From: Arthrobacter zhaoxinii
GTDB taxonomy: Bacteria; Actinomycetota; Actinomycetes; Actinomycetales; Micrococcaceae
DNA: 64,000 nt
Reading direction: 5' to 3'
Assembly (NCBI RefSeq): GCF_025244925.1
Contig: NZ_CP104275.1
Coordinates: forward strand, 2,418,001-2,482,000
The notes below the pieces were generated by a model, which was given only the letters and a program-made list of their open reading frames with translations, had not been told where the DNA came from and searched no databases. A program made the translations under genes and the position numbers. Of the stretch, positions 1-11,458 are shown in pieces (position 1 is the first letter of the stretch; each line of letters opens with the position of its first letter).

Positions 1-1
1 C

Positions 2-334
2 CTGAGCACGGCGCGAAGCCGCCTGAACCTGGCAAACATCCTGGACGGTGCTGCGCAGATGAGCATCAAGGTCTTCGTGGTGGGCCCTCCCCCGGGGCTT
101 GACCCCGAACGGAACCGTAAGCTTGCGGATCTTTCCGCAGCCTTCGGAGACGTGACCACGCGGCGGAAGCACGTGTACGTTGACACCCTCAACCCGCTGC
201 TGAACCACGAACAGTGGCGCACCGATCTGGCCTCCAACGGCGGAACCCCCGGCCAGGCCGGCTACGGCCTGATGGCCTGGCTGGTGCTCCACCGCGGCTG
301 GTACCAGTGGCTTGACCTGCCCGACATGAACTAA
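2..334 (+). CDS. SGNH/GDSL-family hydrolase, C-terminal fragment
   Basis: The reading frame is open from the window edge (base 2) to the stop at 332-334, so only the last 110 residues are present. An internal ATG at 59 is not the real start. The C-terminal block around LASNGGTPGQAGYGLMAW matches the last conserved block of actinobacterial SGNH hydrolases, which normally reads DxxHPxxxGY and carries the catalytic Asp and His. Here that block reads NGGTPG: Asn (codon 236) and Thr (codon 245) occupy the expected Asp and His positions, so catalysis may be impaired or use other residues. The Ser block would lie before the window. A strong terminator follows. Family call moderately sure. Confidence 0.55.
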   Translation: MSTARSRLNLANILDGAAQMSIKVFVVGPPPGLDPERNRKLADLSAAFGDVTTRRKHVYVDTLNPLLNHEQWRTDLASNGGTPGQAGYGLMAWLVLHRGWYQWLDLPDMN

Positions 335-360
335 AACCCGGAGTCATAAAAAGACTCTGC

Positions 361-396
361 AAAAAACCCTCCCGGCAACAGCCGGGAGGGTTTTTT
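361..396 (+). terminator. Intrinsic terminator after the SGNH hydrolase gene
   Basis: A perfect inverted repeat, CCCTCCCGGC / GCCGGGAGGG with an AACA loop, is flanked by six A's on the left and six T's on the right. It can terminate in both directions. It ends the hydrolase transcript and separates it from the peptide ABC operon. Confidence 0.9.
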
Positions 397-585
397 GCGT
401 ATACCGGCGCGGATTAGCCGCGCCGGGCGCCCGAGGCGGCATAACGATCAGTTAACAACGTGTAACTTGTCTCACAGTGGAAACAATATGTGGTTAGTGT
501 TGCTCCACATGTGGCGGTCATCACGGCCGCTTTGGGGGGCCATCATTGGTGGTTCCTGACTCCTCATCACCAGTTAGGACTACAG

Positions 586-2346
<1,761 letters not shown>

Positions 2347-2376
2347 CCGCAGCACCACGCTAGCCGCAGCATAAGC

Positions 2377-2409
2377 GGGGATGGGCAGACACCAAGTCTG
2401 CCCATCCCC
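2377..2409 (+). promoter_or_regulatory. Intercistronic hairpin between receptor and permease genes
   Basis: A perfect 14-base-pair stem (GGGGATGGGCAGAC with its complement) has a 5-base loop, ACCAA, and no T tract. It starts 30 bases after the receptor stop codon. Hairpins in this position commonly protect the abundant receptor mRNA from 3' decay or partly attenuate the operon. That role is inferred here. Confidence 0.7.
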
Positions 2410-2457
2410 CTGCTTGTGTCCGCGGCGTTCTTCAGTCCCACCCCAAGGAGCCCCACG

Positions 2458-3990
2458 GTGTTCTATTTCATTCTTAAAAGAGCGGTGACGTCGTTCTTTA
2501 TCCTCCTGGCCGCCACCGCGCTGATGTTTGTCCTGGCTGTCAATTCCGGCGATCCGCTCTGGGACCTGGCGGAGCTGCGCAACGCGGACCGGGAATCCCG
2601 GATAGCCGCCCGGACCGAAGCCATGCATCTGGACCAGCCCGTCTACATGCGCTATCTGCTCTGGCTGCAGGAAATCGGCCGCTGCATCATTCCCGGCGGC
2701 GCCCAGTGCACCCTGGGCCTGGACCGCGCGGGCAACCCCGTGATCGCCCAGCTGGAATCCGCCGTCGGTTCCACCTTCCGCCTGGTGGTCGTGGCAACGG
2801 TGCTCGCGATCGTCCTCGGCGTACTCATCGGCGTCGTCACCGCACTGCGGCAGTACAGCGTGTTCGACTACTCCATCACGTTCGTCGCCTTCCTCCTCTT
2901 CTCCATGCCGCTCTTCTGGCTCTCCACGCTCCTCAAGCAGTACCTGGCCATCAGCCTCAACACCTGGCTCGGCAATCCGACCATGTCCTATCTGGGCATA
3001 GTGCTGCTGGGGCTGGTCGCCGGATTGATCTGGATGATCATTATCGGCGGGGACCGCCGCCGCCGGCTGCAGGTCTTCGCTGTCGCCTCGGTGGCCACCT
3101 CCGTCACTATGCTGCTGCTGCTGATGAGCGGCTGGTTCAAGACCCCCGGCTTCGGTCCTGCCGGCATTCTGGTAAGTGCCTTCGCCATCGCCCTCGGAGT
3201 CACGGCATTGTTCGCCGGTTTCCGGCGCCGGCGGATTATCTACGCTGCCCTCGCCACTGCTGCCGCGGGCTTCGTCGGTTACCTGCTCACCATGGGCATC
3301 ATGAAAGACCCCGACTGGCTGACCATTGCCGGCCTGGCACTGGTGACCGTCGCCGTTTCCGCTGCCATCGGGCACTTCGTGGGCGGACCGTACGCGAAGC
3401 AGACCCGGCAGCTTACCGCCGTCGTCGGCCTGCTGATCGGTTCCATCGTGTTCCTGGATTCACTCCTTCACGCCTACCCGACGCTGTCCCGCAAGACCGG
3501 AGGCCGGCCCATTCCCACCACCGGTTCCTCAACGCCCAACCTCGAGGGAACCTTCTGGGAAGTGAATCTCGATTACGCGCTGTACCTGGTGCTCCCGACC
3601 ATCGCGATCATGCTGATTTCGTTTGCCATGTACACCCGCTACACACGCGCCAGCCAGCTGGACGTGATGACCCAGGACTACATCCGCACCGCACGGGCCA
3701 AGGGGCTCAGCGAACGGACCGTCGTGGTCAAGCATGCGTTCCGCAACGCAATGATCCCGATCACCACTCTGATGGCCTTCGACTTCGCCGGTGTGCTCGG
3801 CGGCGCCGTAGTCACGGAATCGGTGTTCGGCTGGAACGGCATGGGCAAGATGTTCACCGACGGCCTGGAGCACGTGGACCCCAATGTCATCATGGCGTTC
3901 TTCCTCGTCACGGGTGTGGCCGCGGTGACCTTCAACATGCTGGCTGACATCGCGTACGCGTTCCTCGATCCGCGCATCAGCCTGAACTGA
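2458..3990 (+). CDS. Peptide ABC transporter permease, enlarged DppB/OppB type
   Basis: This is an integral membrane subunit of the importer. The GTG at 2458 is chosen because AAGGAG sits 7 bases upstream and the product then begins VFYFILKRAVTS, as DppB-type permeases do. The C-terminal half carries the ATPase-docking EAA loop (YIRTARAKGLSERTVVVKHAFRN, read in part). At 510 residues it is much longer than the usual 310-340. The excess is a central insertion of hydrophobic segments and arginine-rich loops, roughly residues 185-350, between the first transmembrane group and the EAA region. The downstream permease starts 11 bases after the stop. Confidence 0.9.
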   Translation: MFYFILKRAVTSFFILLAATALMFVLAVNSGDPLWDLAELRNADRESRIAARTEAMHLDQPVYMRYLLWLQEIGRCIIPGGAQCTLGLDRAGNPVIAQLESAVGSTFRLVVVATVLAIVLGVLIGVVTALRQYSVFDYSITFVAFLLFSMPLFWLSTLLKQYLAISLNTWLGNPTMSYLGIVLLGLVAGLIWMIIIGGDRRRRLQVFAVASVATSVTMLLLLMSGWFKTPGFGPAGILVSAFAIALGVTALFAGFRRRRIIYAALATAAAGFVGYLLTMGIMKDPDWLTIAGLALVTVAVSAAIGHFVGGPYAKQTRQLTAVVGLLIGSIVFLDSLLHAYPTLSRKTGGRPIPTTGSSTPNLEGTFWEVNLDYALYLVLPTIAIMLISFAMYTRYTRASQLDVMTQDYIRTARAKGLSERTVVVKHAFRNAMIPITTLMAFDFAGVLGGAVVTESVFGWNGMGKMFTDGLEHVDPNVIMAFFLVTGVAAVTFNMLADIAYAFLDPRISLN

Positions 3991-4001
3991 TTGGTAGAAC
4001 T

Positions 4002-5045
4002 ATGACTGACAACAAGATTTCCGCGGACGGGCCGAAGGAAAGCAGTCCGGAGCTGACGGCCATGACGCTGGAGAGCCAGCGGACCGTCACGGCGGACTCC
4101 CCTGCAACCCGGGGGATCGTCGCTGAACCGAAGATCACCGAGGCCAAGAGCCAGTCCAAGCTGGTGCGTGAACGTTTCCTGCGGCACAAGGGCGCCATGG
4201 GCGGAATGATCAGCCTGGTCTTCATTGTGGTGCTGGCGTTCTCCTCCATCGGCTTCAACATCGGCCCGCTGCACATTCCGGGCTGGTGGCAGCACACTTT
4301 CTCCGAAGTGCAGGAAACCGCCGACGGCGGCAGGCCCACCTTGTCCTGGACCGGGCTGGGCGACCACCCGTTCGGCCAGGACGCCCTGGGCCGGGACTAC
4401 TTCGCCATGACCATGCGCGGGGCGCAGATCTCGCTGATCATCGCCTTCATTGTCGGCATTGTCGGCACCGTCATCGGTACCGTCGTCGGCGCTCTGGCCG
4501 GTTACTACCGAGGCAGGGTCGAAGCCGTCCTGATGCGCTTCACCGACGTCATCATCACCATCCCCCTGCTGGTGGTCGCGGCGGTGCTGTCCACGATCGT
4601 GGCCAAGGCCGGCATCGTGGTGTTCGCCGTCTTCCTGGGCATGCTCACCTGGACCGGGCTCGCCCGGATTGTCCGCGGCGAGTTCCTTTCCCTTCGGGAG
4701 AAGGAATTCGTCGAGGCGGCCAAGTCCGTGGGTGCAAGCTCGGCCCGGATCATCTTCAAGCACATCCTGCCCAACACCGTAGGCGTCATCATCGTCTCGG
4801 CCACGCTGGCCATCTCCGGCGCCATCCTGCTCGAAACCGCCCTGGGCTTCCTGGGCCTGGGCGTGCGGGAACCTGACACCTCGCTGGGCAAGCTGATCAA
4901 TGAGAACCGCTCCGCCATGACCGTGCGCCCCTGGGTCTTCCTCTGGCCGGGCGTGTTCATTGTGGCCATTGCCCTCGCCGTCAACTTCATCGGCGACGGG
5001 CTCCGGGATGCGTTCGATCCCCGACAGACAAGGAACAAGCAATGA
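4002..5045 (+). CDS. Peptide ABC transporter permease, DppC/OppC type
   Basis: The 347-residue second permease has a long polar N-terminus (about 55 residues), one transmembrane helix, a periplasmic stretch with the GTDxxGRD-like block DHPFGQDALGRDYF, then the BPD_transp_1 domain. The EAA loop is seen at EFVEAAKSVGASSARIIFKH. Its stop overlaps the ATPase start by four bases (ATGA at 5042), implying translational coupling. It pairs with the preceding permease to form the channel. Confidence 0.92.
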   Translation: MTDNKISADGPKESSPELTAMTLESQRTVTADSPATRGIVAEPKITEAKSQSKLVRERFLRHKGAMGGMISLVFIVVLAFSSIGFNIGPLHIPGWWQHTFSEVQETADGGRPTLSWTGLGDHPFGQDALGRDYFAMTMRGAQISLIIAFIVGIVGTVIGTVVGALAGYYRGRVEAVLMRFTDVIITIPLLVVAAVLSTIVAKAGIVVFAVFLGMLTWTGLARIVRGEFLSLREKEFVEAAKSVGASSARIIFKHILPNTVGVIIVSATLAISGAILLETALGFLGLGVREPDTSLGKLINENRSAMTVRPWVFLWPGVFIVAIALAVNFIGDGLRDAFDPRQTRNKQ

Positions 5046-6826
5046 CCTCCACCCCGGTATACAGCGACGCCCCGGCAACGGGGACCGGCTCCCCCATCCT
5101 TGAGGTCACCGGACTCGGCGTAGATTTCAGTGTCGACAACGAATGGGTCATGGCCGCCGAAGACGTTCATTACCGGGTGTACCCCGGGGAAATCCTTGCC
5201 ATTGTCGGCGAGTCCGGCTCCGGCAAGAGCATGTCCTCCATGGCGCTGCTCGGCCTGCTGCCCGGCAACGGGCGCTCCAAAGGCAGCGCGAAGCTGCTCG
5301 GCAAGGAGCTCATCGGTGCCCCGCAGTCGGCACTGCGCAGGATCCGCGGCAACGACATTGCCATGATCTTCCAGGAACCCATGACCGCCCTGAACCCGGT
5401 CCTGACAGTGGGTGAACAGGTCAAGGAGATCATCGAGCAGCACACGGACGCCTCCCCGGCCGAGGCGAAGGAACGCGCGATCGAGCTGCTGCGCATGGTG
5501 GAGATCCCGGACCCGGAAACCCGGTACGGGAATTACCCCCACCAGTTCTCCGGCGGGCAGCGCCAGCGGGCCATGATCGCCATCGCGATTGCCAATGACC
5601 CGATCCTGCTGATCGCCGATGAACCCACCACCGCGCTGGACGTCACCGTGCAGGCGGAAGTCCTTGAGCTGCTGCGCAAGCTCAACAAACGCCTGAACAG
5701 CGCCATCCTGCTCATTACGCATGACATGGGTGTGGTGGCCGACCTCGCCGACAACGTCATCGTGATGCAGAACGGCCGGATCGTTGAAGCGGCCTCCGCA
5801 GCCGACCTCTTCGGCGCCCCGCAGCAGGACTACACCAAGGCACTGCTCGACGCCGTCCCGCACCTGGGCTCGAAGGTGGGCGGCGTACTGGCAGCGGTCG
5901 AGGTGGAGGATGACGGCTCCCTGCAGATTACCGAGGCGCCCCGTGCCGTCCTGAAGGCCTCCGAGGAGGTTGCCGAGCCAACGTCCTCGCAGACGCCTGC
6001 CCTGCAGCTCGAGAATGTCGCCATCGAGTATCCGGGACGGTTCCGCCAGCCGGCCTTCCGTGCCGTGTCGGATGTCGCCTTCACCATCATGCCGGGTGAA
6101 GTCATGGGCCTGGTGGGCGAATCCGGCTCCGGCAAGTCCACCATCGGCCGCGCCGTCACCGGCCTGCTGCCGGTGGCCGAGGGCAGTGTCCGGATCAACG
6201 GGACCGACATCGCCGGCCTCTCTCCGAAAAAGATGCGCCCGCTGCGGCGGAAGTTCGCCATCGTGTTCCAGGACCCGGCGGCCTCATTGAACCCGCGCAT
6301 GTCCATCGGTGAGAGCATTGGCGAACCGCTGTTCCTGCATGAGAAGCTCTCGAAGTCCGAGCTGGATAAGCGGGTGGAGAACCTGCTGGACGACGTCCAG
6401 CTTCCCAAGAGCTTCCGCAACCGGTATCCGCATGAGCTCTCCGGCGGCCAGCGCCAGCGCGTGGGCATCGCCCGGGCCCTGTCACTTCGTCCGTCCCTGC
6501 TCGTGGCCGATGAGCCGACGTCGGCGCTGGATGTGTCCGTGCAGGCACGCGTCCTGGCACTGCTGCAGGAACTGCAGCGGGAGTACGGCTTCGCCTGCCT
6601 GTTCGTCAGCCACGACCTGGCGGTGGTGGAGATCCTGGCCAGCCACATCGCGGTGCTGAACAAGGGCAGGATGGTGGAGCAGGGCTCCACCGAGCAGGTC
6701 CTGAAGTACCCGCAGGATCCGTACACCCGCCGCCTGCTGGCAGCGGCCCCGGTGCCTGACCCGGCGGAGCAGGCCTACCGCCGCGAGCAGCGCAATGCGC
6801 TGCTGGCGGCCGGAAACGGCGAATAG
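5042..6826 (+). CDS. Peptide ABC transporter ATPase, DppD-DppF fusion
   Basis: A 594-residue protein contains two complete nucleotide-binding domains in tandem. Domain 1 has Walker A GESGSGKS at residues 56-63, the signature SGGQRQR and Walker [14 protein letters not shown]. Domain 2 repeats the set ([27 protein letters not shown]). Each is followed by the oligopeptide-transporter C-terminal region (the [10 protein letters not shown] and [12 protein letters not shown] blocks). One gene therefore supplies both ATPases that are separate in Escherichia coli. It is the last gene of the operon and is followed by a long hairpin. Confidence 0.93.
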   Translation: MTSTPVYSDAPATGTGSPILEVTGLGVDFSVDNEWVMAAEDVHYRVYPGEILAIVGESGSGKSMSSMALLGLLPGNGRSKGSAKLLGKELIGAPQSALRRIRGNDIAMIFQEPMTALNPVLTVGEQVKEIIEQHTDASPAEAKERAIELLRMVEIPDPETRYGNYPHQFSGGQRQRAMIAIAIANDPILLIADEPTTALDVTVQAEVLELLRKLNKRLNSAILLITHDMGVVADLADNVIVMQNGRIVEAASAADLFGAPQQDYTKALLDAVPHLGSKVGGVLAAVEVEDDGSLQITEAPRAVLKASEEVAEPTSSQTPALQLENVAIEYPGRFRQPAFRAVSDVAFTIMPGEVMGLVGESGSGKSTIGRAVTGLLPVAEGSVRINGTDIAGLSPKKMRPLRRKFAIVFQDPAASLNPRMSIGESIGEPLFLHEKLSKSELDKRVENLLDDVQLPKSFRNRYPHELSGGQRQRVGIARALSLRPSLLVADEPTSALDVSVQARVLALLQELQREYGFACLFVSHDLAVVEILASHIAVLNKGRMVEQGSTEQVLKYPQDPYTRRLLAAAPVPDPAEQAYRREQRNALLAAGNGE

Positions 6827-6844
6827 GGTAAGCACGAACCGCGG

Positions 6845-6889
6845 CGGCGGCGTCAGCGGCGGAAGACCTTCTTCCCCGCGGCGCCGCCG
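6845..6889 (+). terminator. Two-tier hairpin after the peptide ABC operon
   Basis: An inner stem (GCGG, bulged C, GGAAGA, loop CCT, then complements) sits within an outer 8-base-pair stem (CGGCGGCG / CGCCGCCG). Only scattered T's follow, so it may be an inefficient or factor-assisted terminator. Confidence 0.5.
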
Positions 6890-6960
6890 TCGTCGTTCCC
6901 GGTGTCATGGTAAAGATGCGGCCGGGCCTGCGGTATCCGGCGTACCGGCAGTCTGGAATT

Positions 6961-6978
6961 TAGTTGGATGTCCGACTA
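6961..6978 (+). promoter_or_regulatory. Predicted operator in the mmsA promoter
   Basis: TAGTTGGATGTCCGACTA is an 18-base imperfect palindrome (seven of nine pairs match). It ends at a -10-like TATGTT (6977-6982) and lies about 85 bases before mmsA. Its core TTGGATGTCCGA matches the core of the perfect palindrome at 12125-12138 in front of the acyl-CoA dehydrogenase gene. The MarR protein encoded in the locus is the obvious candidate binder; that is inference. Confidence 0.6.
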
Positions 6979-7062
6979 TGTTGGGGTGGGAAGACAGTGT
7001 CCCGGCTCACACTCAGCCGTGGTGCGGCTTCGAAATTCCACGGTGCAAAGGAGCATTCCATT

Positions 7063-8562
7063 ATGGTTCGCGAGCTATCCCATTACGTTGACGGACAGCA
7101 TGTTGGGGGTACCTCCGGGCGCTTCAGCGACGTCTACGATCCCTGCACGGGCGAGGTGCAGGCCAGGGTGCCCCTGGCCAGCACCGAGGAAGTCCGCAAC
7201 GTTGTGTCCAACGCGGAAAAGGGCCAGCGGGAATGGGCGGCCATGAACCCGCAGCGGCGCGGCCGGATCCTGCTGAAGTTCGTGGACCTGGTGAACCAGA
7301 ACCTGGAGGAACTGGCCACCCTGCTGTCCTCCGAACACGGCAAGACCCTCCCCGACGCGAAGGGCGACATTCAGCGCGGTATCGAGGTGGTGGAATTCGC
7401 TGCCGGCGCCCCGCACCTGCTCAAGGGCGAGTTTTCGGACAATGCCGGGGCCGGCATCGATGTCCACTCGCTGCGCTCCCCGCTCGGCGTCGTAGCCGGC
7501 ATCACGCCGTTCAACTTTCCCGCCATGATTCCGCTCTGGAAGTCCGGCCCCGCCCTGGCCGCCGGCAATTCCTTCATCCTCAAGCCCTCCGAACGGGACC
7601 CTTCCGTGCCGCTGCGGCTTGCCGAGCTCTTTACGGAGGCAGGCGTTCCGGCCGGCGTCTTCAATGTGGTCAACGGCGACAAGGAAGCAGTGGATGCACT
7701 GCTGGAGGATCCGCGGGTATCTGCCATCGGCTTTGTCGGTTCCACGCCGATTGCGCAGTACATCTATGCCACTGCCGCTGCCCACGGAAAACGCGCCCAG
7801 TGTTTCGGCGGCGCGAAGAACCACATGGTCATCATGCCGGACGCCGATCTGGACATGGCCGCTGATGCCCTCATCGGTGCCGGCTTCGGCTCCGCCGGTG
7901 AACGCTGCATGGCGATCTCCGTGGCCGTCCCGGTCGGCAGGGCGACCGGCGACGCACTCGTTGCGAAGCTCCAGGAGCGGATCGCGGACCTGAAGGTCGG
8001 CCACAGCCTCGCCGGGGATTCGGATTTCGGCCCGGTCGTGGCGGCTTCCGCGAAGGAACGGATCGAAGGGTACATCCAGGTCGGCGTGGATGAGGGCGCC
8101 ACCCTGCTGGCCGACGGACGCGGCCTGGCGGTAGAGGGTTACGAGGGCGGCTTCTGGGTGGGGCCCACCCTCTTCGACAACGTCACCAAGGACATGACGA
8201 TTTACAAGGAAGAGATCTTCGGACCCGTGCTCAGCGTGCTCCGGGCAGAGGACTACGACGAGGCCCTGCGGCTGTGCAACGAGCACGAGTTCGGTAACGG
8301 CGTGGCCATCTTCACCCGCGACGGCGACTCCGCCCGTGACTTCGCCAGCCGGGTCCAGGTCGGCATGGTGGGCATCAACGTCCCCATTCCCGTCCCCATC
8401 GCGTACTACACCTTCGGCGGCTGGAAGGCTTCCGGATTCGGCGACCTCAACCAGCACGGCGCAGACGCTTTCCGCTTCTATACCAAGACCAAGACGGTCA
8501 CCACCCGCTGGCCGTCGGGGATCCGCACCGGCGCCAGCTTCGTGATGCCGGAAGGCAGCTGA
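7063..8562 (+). CDS. mmsA: Methylmalonate-semialdehyde dehydrogenase (CoA-acylating)
   Basis: It converts methylmalonate semialdehyde to propionyl-CoA, and malonate semialdehyde to acetyl-CoA, with NAD and CoA, in valine and inositol breakdown. The ATG at 7063 has AAAGGAG 9 bases upstream and gives 499 residues, the usual MmsA length. The frame is open to 6964 but that part lacks similarity. Aldehyde dehydrogenase features visible are GVVAGITPFNFP, GFVGSTPIAQY, and the catalytic Cys in GSAGERCMA. The C-terminal GDLNQHGADAFRFYTKTKT block is typical of MmsA. It heads a tight operon with the next two genes. Confidence 0.95.
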   Translation: MVRELSHYVDGQHVGGTSGRFSDVYDPCTGEVQARVPLASTEEVRNVVSNAEKGQREWAAMNPQRRGRILLKFVDLVNQNLEELATLLSSEHGKTLPDAKGDIQRGIEVVEFAAGAPHLLKGEFSDNAGAGIDVHSLRSPLGVVAGITPFNFPAMIPLWKSGPALAAGNSFILKPSERDPSVPLRLAELFTEAGVPAGVFNVVNGDKEAVDALLEDPRVSAIGFVGSTPIAQYIYATAAAHGKRAQCFGGAKNHMVIMPDADLDMAADALIGAGFGSAGERCMAISVAVPVGRATGDALVAKLQERIADLKVGHSLAGDSDFGPVVAASAKERIEGYIQVGVDEGATLLADGRGLAVEGYEGGFWVGPTLFDNVTKDMTIYKEEIFGPVLSVLRAEDYDEALRLCNEHEFGNGVAIFTRDGDSARDFASRVQVGMVGINVPIPVPIAYYTFGGWKASGFGDLNQHGADAFRFYTKTKTVTTRWPSGIRTGASFVMPEGS

Positions 8563-9644
8563 TGGCGGCCATGGTCCCGGACAGGCCTGCCGCTGCGGAG
8601 GTGCTGTTCGAACGCCGCGGCCGGCTCGGGGTGGTAACGCTCAACCGGCCCCGGGCGGTTAATGCGCTGACGGCCGGCATGGCCTCGGCCATGCTGGAGC
8701 AGCTCAGGCTCTGGGCCGACGACGACGCGGTGGCGGCCGTCCTGGTGCGCGGGGCGGGCGACCGGGGGTTGTGTGCCGGGGGCGACATCGTGGCCATCTA
8801 CCGTGACATGCTCGACGGCGGCAACGCCACAGCCGCTTTCTGGGCGGAGGAATACACGCTCAACCTGCTCATTTCGAACTACCCCAAGCCGTATGTGGCC
8901 TTGATGGACGGTCTCGTCCTCGGCGGAGGAGTCGGAATTTCCGCCCACGGATCCGTCCGGATCGTCACGGAACGCACCCGGCTGGGCATGCCGGAGACCA
9001 CCATCGGCTTCGTGCCCGACGTCGGCGGAACCCTGCTGCTCTCCCGCGCACCCGGGGAGACCGGCACCCATGCAGCACTCACGGGGGCCCACCTCAGCGG
9101 CGCCGATGCAGTATTCCTGGGCTTCGCGGACTTCTTCATTCCGTCATCGAAGCTGGCGAGCTTTGCCGTTGCCCTGGAGCACGAGGCGGTGGAGGCCGCC
9201 GTCGCGCGCTTCGCAGAGGCGGCACCGCCGTCCGGACTCGCAGGGCAGGACTGGATTGACGCCTGCTACACGGGGAACGACGCCGGGGAGATTGTGCGCC
9301 GGCTGCGGGCCTTCGACGGGCAGGGCCGGGAGGAGGCGGCCAAGGCCGCCGAGGCGATAGCAGCCAAGTCACCAACGGCAGTAAAAGTGGCGCTGGAATC
9401 CCTGCGCCGGGTGAAGGGACTGACGCTGGAGAAAGCCTTGGAACAGGAGTACCGGGTGGGACTGCGGTTCCTCGCCGGATCCGATTTCAGGGAGGGCATC
9501 CGCGCCCAGGTGGTGGACAAGGACTATTCTCCGCGCTGGCAGCCCGCCACGCTGGCAGAGGTCAGCGACGAGGACGTCGAATCCTATTTTGCGCCGCTGG
9601 GTAACCGTGAACTGAGACTTTCCAAGGAGCACAACAATGTCTGA
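8562..9644 (+). CDS. 3-hydroxyisobutyryl-CoA hydrolase (crotonase family)
   Basis: The product has 360 residues, longer than simple enoyl-CoA hydratases (about 260) and matching the HIBCH subfamily. That family releases 3-hydroxyisobutyrate from its CoA ester in valine degradation. The CoA-binding oxyanion motif GAGDRGLCAGGDIVAIY and the second block DGLVLGGGVGISAHG are both present, and the C-terminal extension contains the family block EYRVGLRFL. The start ATG overlaps the mmsA stop by one base (TGATG), so the genes are translationally coupled. It could instead be an atypical enoyl-CoA hydratase, but length and context favour HIBCH. Confidence 0.88.
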   Translation: MAAMVPDRPAAAEVLFERRGRLGVVTLNRPRAVNALTAGMASAMLEQLRLWADDDAVAAVLVRGAGDRGLCAGGDIVAIYRDMLDGGNATAAFWAEEYTLNLLISNYPKPYVALMDGLVLGGGVGISAHGSVRIVTERTRLGMPETTIGFVPDVGGTLLLSRAPGETGTHAALTGAHLSGADAVFLGFADFFIPSSKLASFAVALEHEAVEAAVARFAEAAPPSGLAGQDWIDACYTGNDAGEIVRRLRAFDGQGREEAAKAAEAIAAKSPTAVKVALESLRRVKGLTLEKALEQEYRVGLRFLAGSDFREGIRAQVVDKDYSPRWQPATLAEVSDEDVESYFAPLGNRELRLSKEHNNV

Positions 9645-10584
9645 ACCAGCAACTCCGGCGCGGGGCAACGGGGAGCGGACCGCTCCGATCGCCTTCCTCG
9701 GACTGGGCCATATGGGCGGGCCGATGGCCCTTCGCCTCATCAACGCCGGATACTCCGTGACCGGCTTCGACCTGATGCCCGCTGCCCTCGAAACCGCTAA
9801 GGCGAACGGCATTGCCACAGCCGCCGGCGCCGCGGAGGCGGTGGCCGGCGCCGGCGTCGTCCTCACCATGCTGCCCAGCGGCAAACACCTGCTGGACGCC
9901 TACCGGGGCACCGGCGGCGAGCCGGGCCTGCTCGAGGCTGCCGCCCCCAACACCCTTTTCCTGGACTGCTCTACCATTAACGTGGACGAGGCGCGGGAGG
10001 CAGCCGAACTCGCCGTGGCTGCCGGCCACCGGGCGGTGGACGCACCGGTTTCCGGCGGCGTCGTGGGCGCCGAAGCAGGCACTCTGACCTTTATGGTGGG
10101 CGCGTTGCCGGAGGATTTCGAAGCAGTTCAGCCGATGCTCGAGGTGATGGGCCGGCGCGTGGTCCACTGCGGGGACCACGGTGCAGGCCAGGCCGCCAAA
10201 ATCTGCAACAACATGATCCTTGGCATCTCGATGATCGCGGTCAGTGAAGCCTTTGTGCTCGGCGAAAAGCTGGGCCTGACCCACGAGGCCCTGTTCGATG
10301 TTGCCTCCGCGGCCTCCGGCCAGTGCTGGGCGCTGACCACCAACTGTCCCGTGCCGGGTCCGGTGCCGGCCAGCCCGGCGAACCGCGACTACCAGCCGGG
10401 TTTCGCCGGAGCCCTGATGGCGAAGGACCTGAAGCTGGCCCTCAATGCGCTGGAAAGCACGGGGGTCGCCGCGCAGTTGGGACCGCTCGCTTCTGCCATC
10501 TACGATGACTTTGCTGCCGAAGGCGGCGCGGGCCGGGACTTCTCCGGCATCATCACCGATATCCGGGACAAGTCCGCGCACTAG
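9637..10584 (+). CDS. mmsB: 3-hydroxyisobutyrate dehydrogenase
   Basis: It oxidises 3-hydroxyisobutyrate to methylmalonate semialdehyde with NAD, feeding MmsA. The N-terminal dinucleotide fold begins [12 protein letters not shown]. The substrate block [22 protein letters not shown] and the catalytic Lys in [11 protein letters not shown] identify the beta-hydroxyacid dehydrogenase family. There are 315 residues, with a slightly long polar N-terminus. The start overlaps the hydrolase gene by 8 bases and an AAGGAG lies inside that gene's end. Confidence 0.95.
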   Translation: MSEPATPARGNGERTAPIAFLGLGHMGGPMALRLINAGYSVTGFDLMPAALETAKANGIATAAGAAEAVAGAGVVLTMLPSGKHLLDAYRGTGGEPGLLEAAAPNTLFLDCSTINVDEAREAAELAVAAGHRAVDAPVSGGVVGAEAGTLTFMVGALPEDFEAVQPMLEVMGRRVVHCGDHGAGQAAKICNNMILGISMIAVSEAFVLGEKLGLTHEALFDVASAASGQCWALTTNCPVPGPVPASPANRDYQPGFAGALMAKDLKLALNALESTGVAAQLGPLASAIYDDFAAEGGAGRDFSGIITDIRDKSAH

Positions 10585-10657
10585 TTCTACTGCACAAACG
10601 ACTTTGCACACCACGATTCGACCAGCACGATTTGAACCAGCAGCCGAGGGGCCGGAC

Positions 10658-11437
10658 ATGACGGAGCAGTACACCAACATTCTCGTAGAGCAGCGCGGCC
10701 GGGTGGGGCTCGTAACGCTCAACCGGCCCGAGGCGCTGAACGCACTCAACAAGGCCACCATGGACGAACTCGTGGGCGCCCTGACCGCCATGGACGCCGA
10801 TCCCGCGGTCGGGGCGGTCGTGATCACCGGATCCGGCAAGGCCTTCGCCGCCGGGGCGGACATCAAGGAAATGCAGTCCAAGGGCTACATGGACATGTAT
10901 GCGGCGGACTGGTTCCGCGGCTGGGAGGACCTGACCCGCCTGCGCATTCCGGTGATAGCTGCCGTGTCCGGATTCGCCCTGGGCGGCGGCTGTGAGCTCG
11001 CGATGATGTGCGATTTCATCATCGCCGGAGACAACGCCAAATTCGGCCAGCCGGAAATCAACCTCGGAGTACTCCCCGGCATGGGCGGCTCCCAGCGGCT
11101 CACCCGCGCCGTCGGAAAGTCCAAGGCAATGGACATGATCCTGACCGGGCGCTTCATCGACGCCGCGGAAGCCGAACGTGCCGGCCTGGTGTCCCGCGTG
11201 GTGCCGGCTGCGGACGTGGTGGAGGAAGCCCTGAACGCTGCGGCGGTGATCGCCTCCAAATCCAAGCCGGTGGCCATGGTTGCCAAGGAAGCCGTCAACG
11301 CGGCGTTCGAGACAGGGCTCGCCCAGGGGGTGCTCTTCGAACGGCGCGTCTTCCACTCGCTGTTCGCCACAGATGACCAGAAGGAAGGCATGGCGGCCTT
11401 CGTCGAGAAGCGCAAACCGGACTTTACCCACCGCTGA
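10658..11437 (+). CDS. Enoyl-CoA hydratase
   Basis: A 259-residue crotonase-fold protein that probably hydrates methacrylyl-CoA or related enoyl-CoA esters. The ATG at 10658 begins [31 protein letters not shown], the normal N-terminus. Oxyanion-hole blocks [15 protein letters not shown] and [16 protein letters not shown] are intact. Both catalytic glutamates of hydratases appear to be present (GGCELAMM and [13 protein letters not shown]). It lies 73 bases after mmsB in the same direction, so it is likely cotranscribed. It converges on the MarR gene. Confidence 0.92.
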   Translation: MTEQYTNILVEQRGRVGLVTLNRPEALNALNKATMDELVGALTAMDADPAVGAVVITGSGKAFAAGADIKEMQSKGYMDMYAADWFRGWEDLTRLRIPVIAAVSGFALGGGCELAMMCDFIIAGDNAKFGQPEINLGVLPGMGGSQRLTRAVGKSKAMDMILTGRFIDAAEAERAGLVSRVVPAADVVEEALNAAAVIASKSKPVAMVAKEAVNAAFETGLAQGVLFERRVFHSLFATDDQKEGMAAFVEKRKPDFTHR

Positions 11438-11458
11438 CGCGCACATCCCGCCGCGGGG

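Noticed and set aside
3678-5863. Two long minus-strand frames over the second permease and the ATPase gene
   Set aside because: They mirror strongly conserved transporter genes and have shadow-type composition with no start signal.
7075-8457. Minus-strand frame of 460 codons under mmsA
   Set aside because: Antisense to a full-length MmsA with all motifs; no family features.
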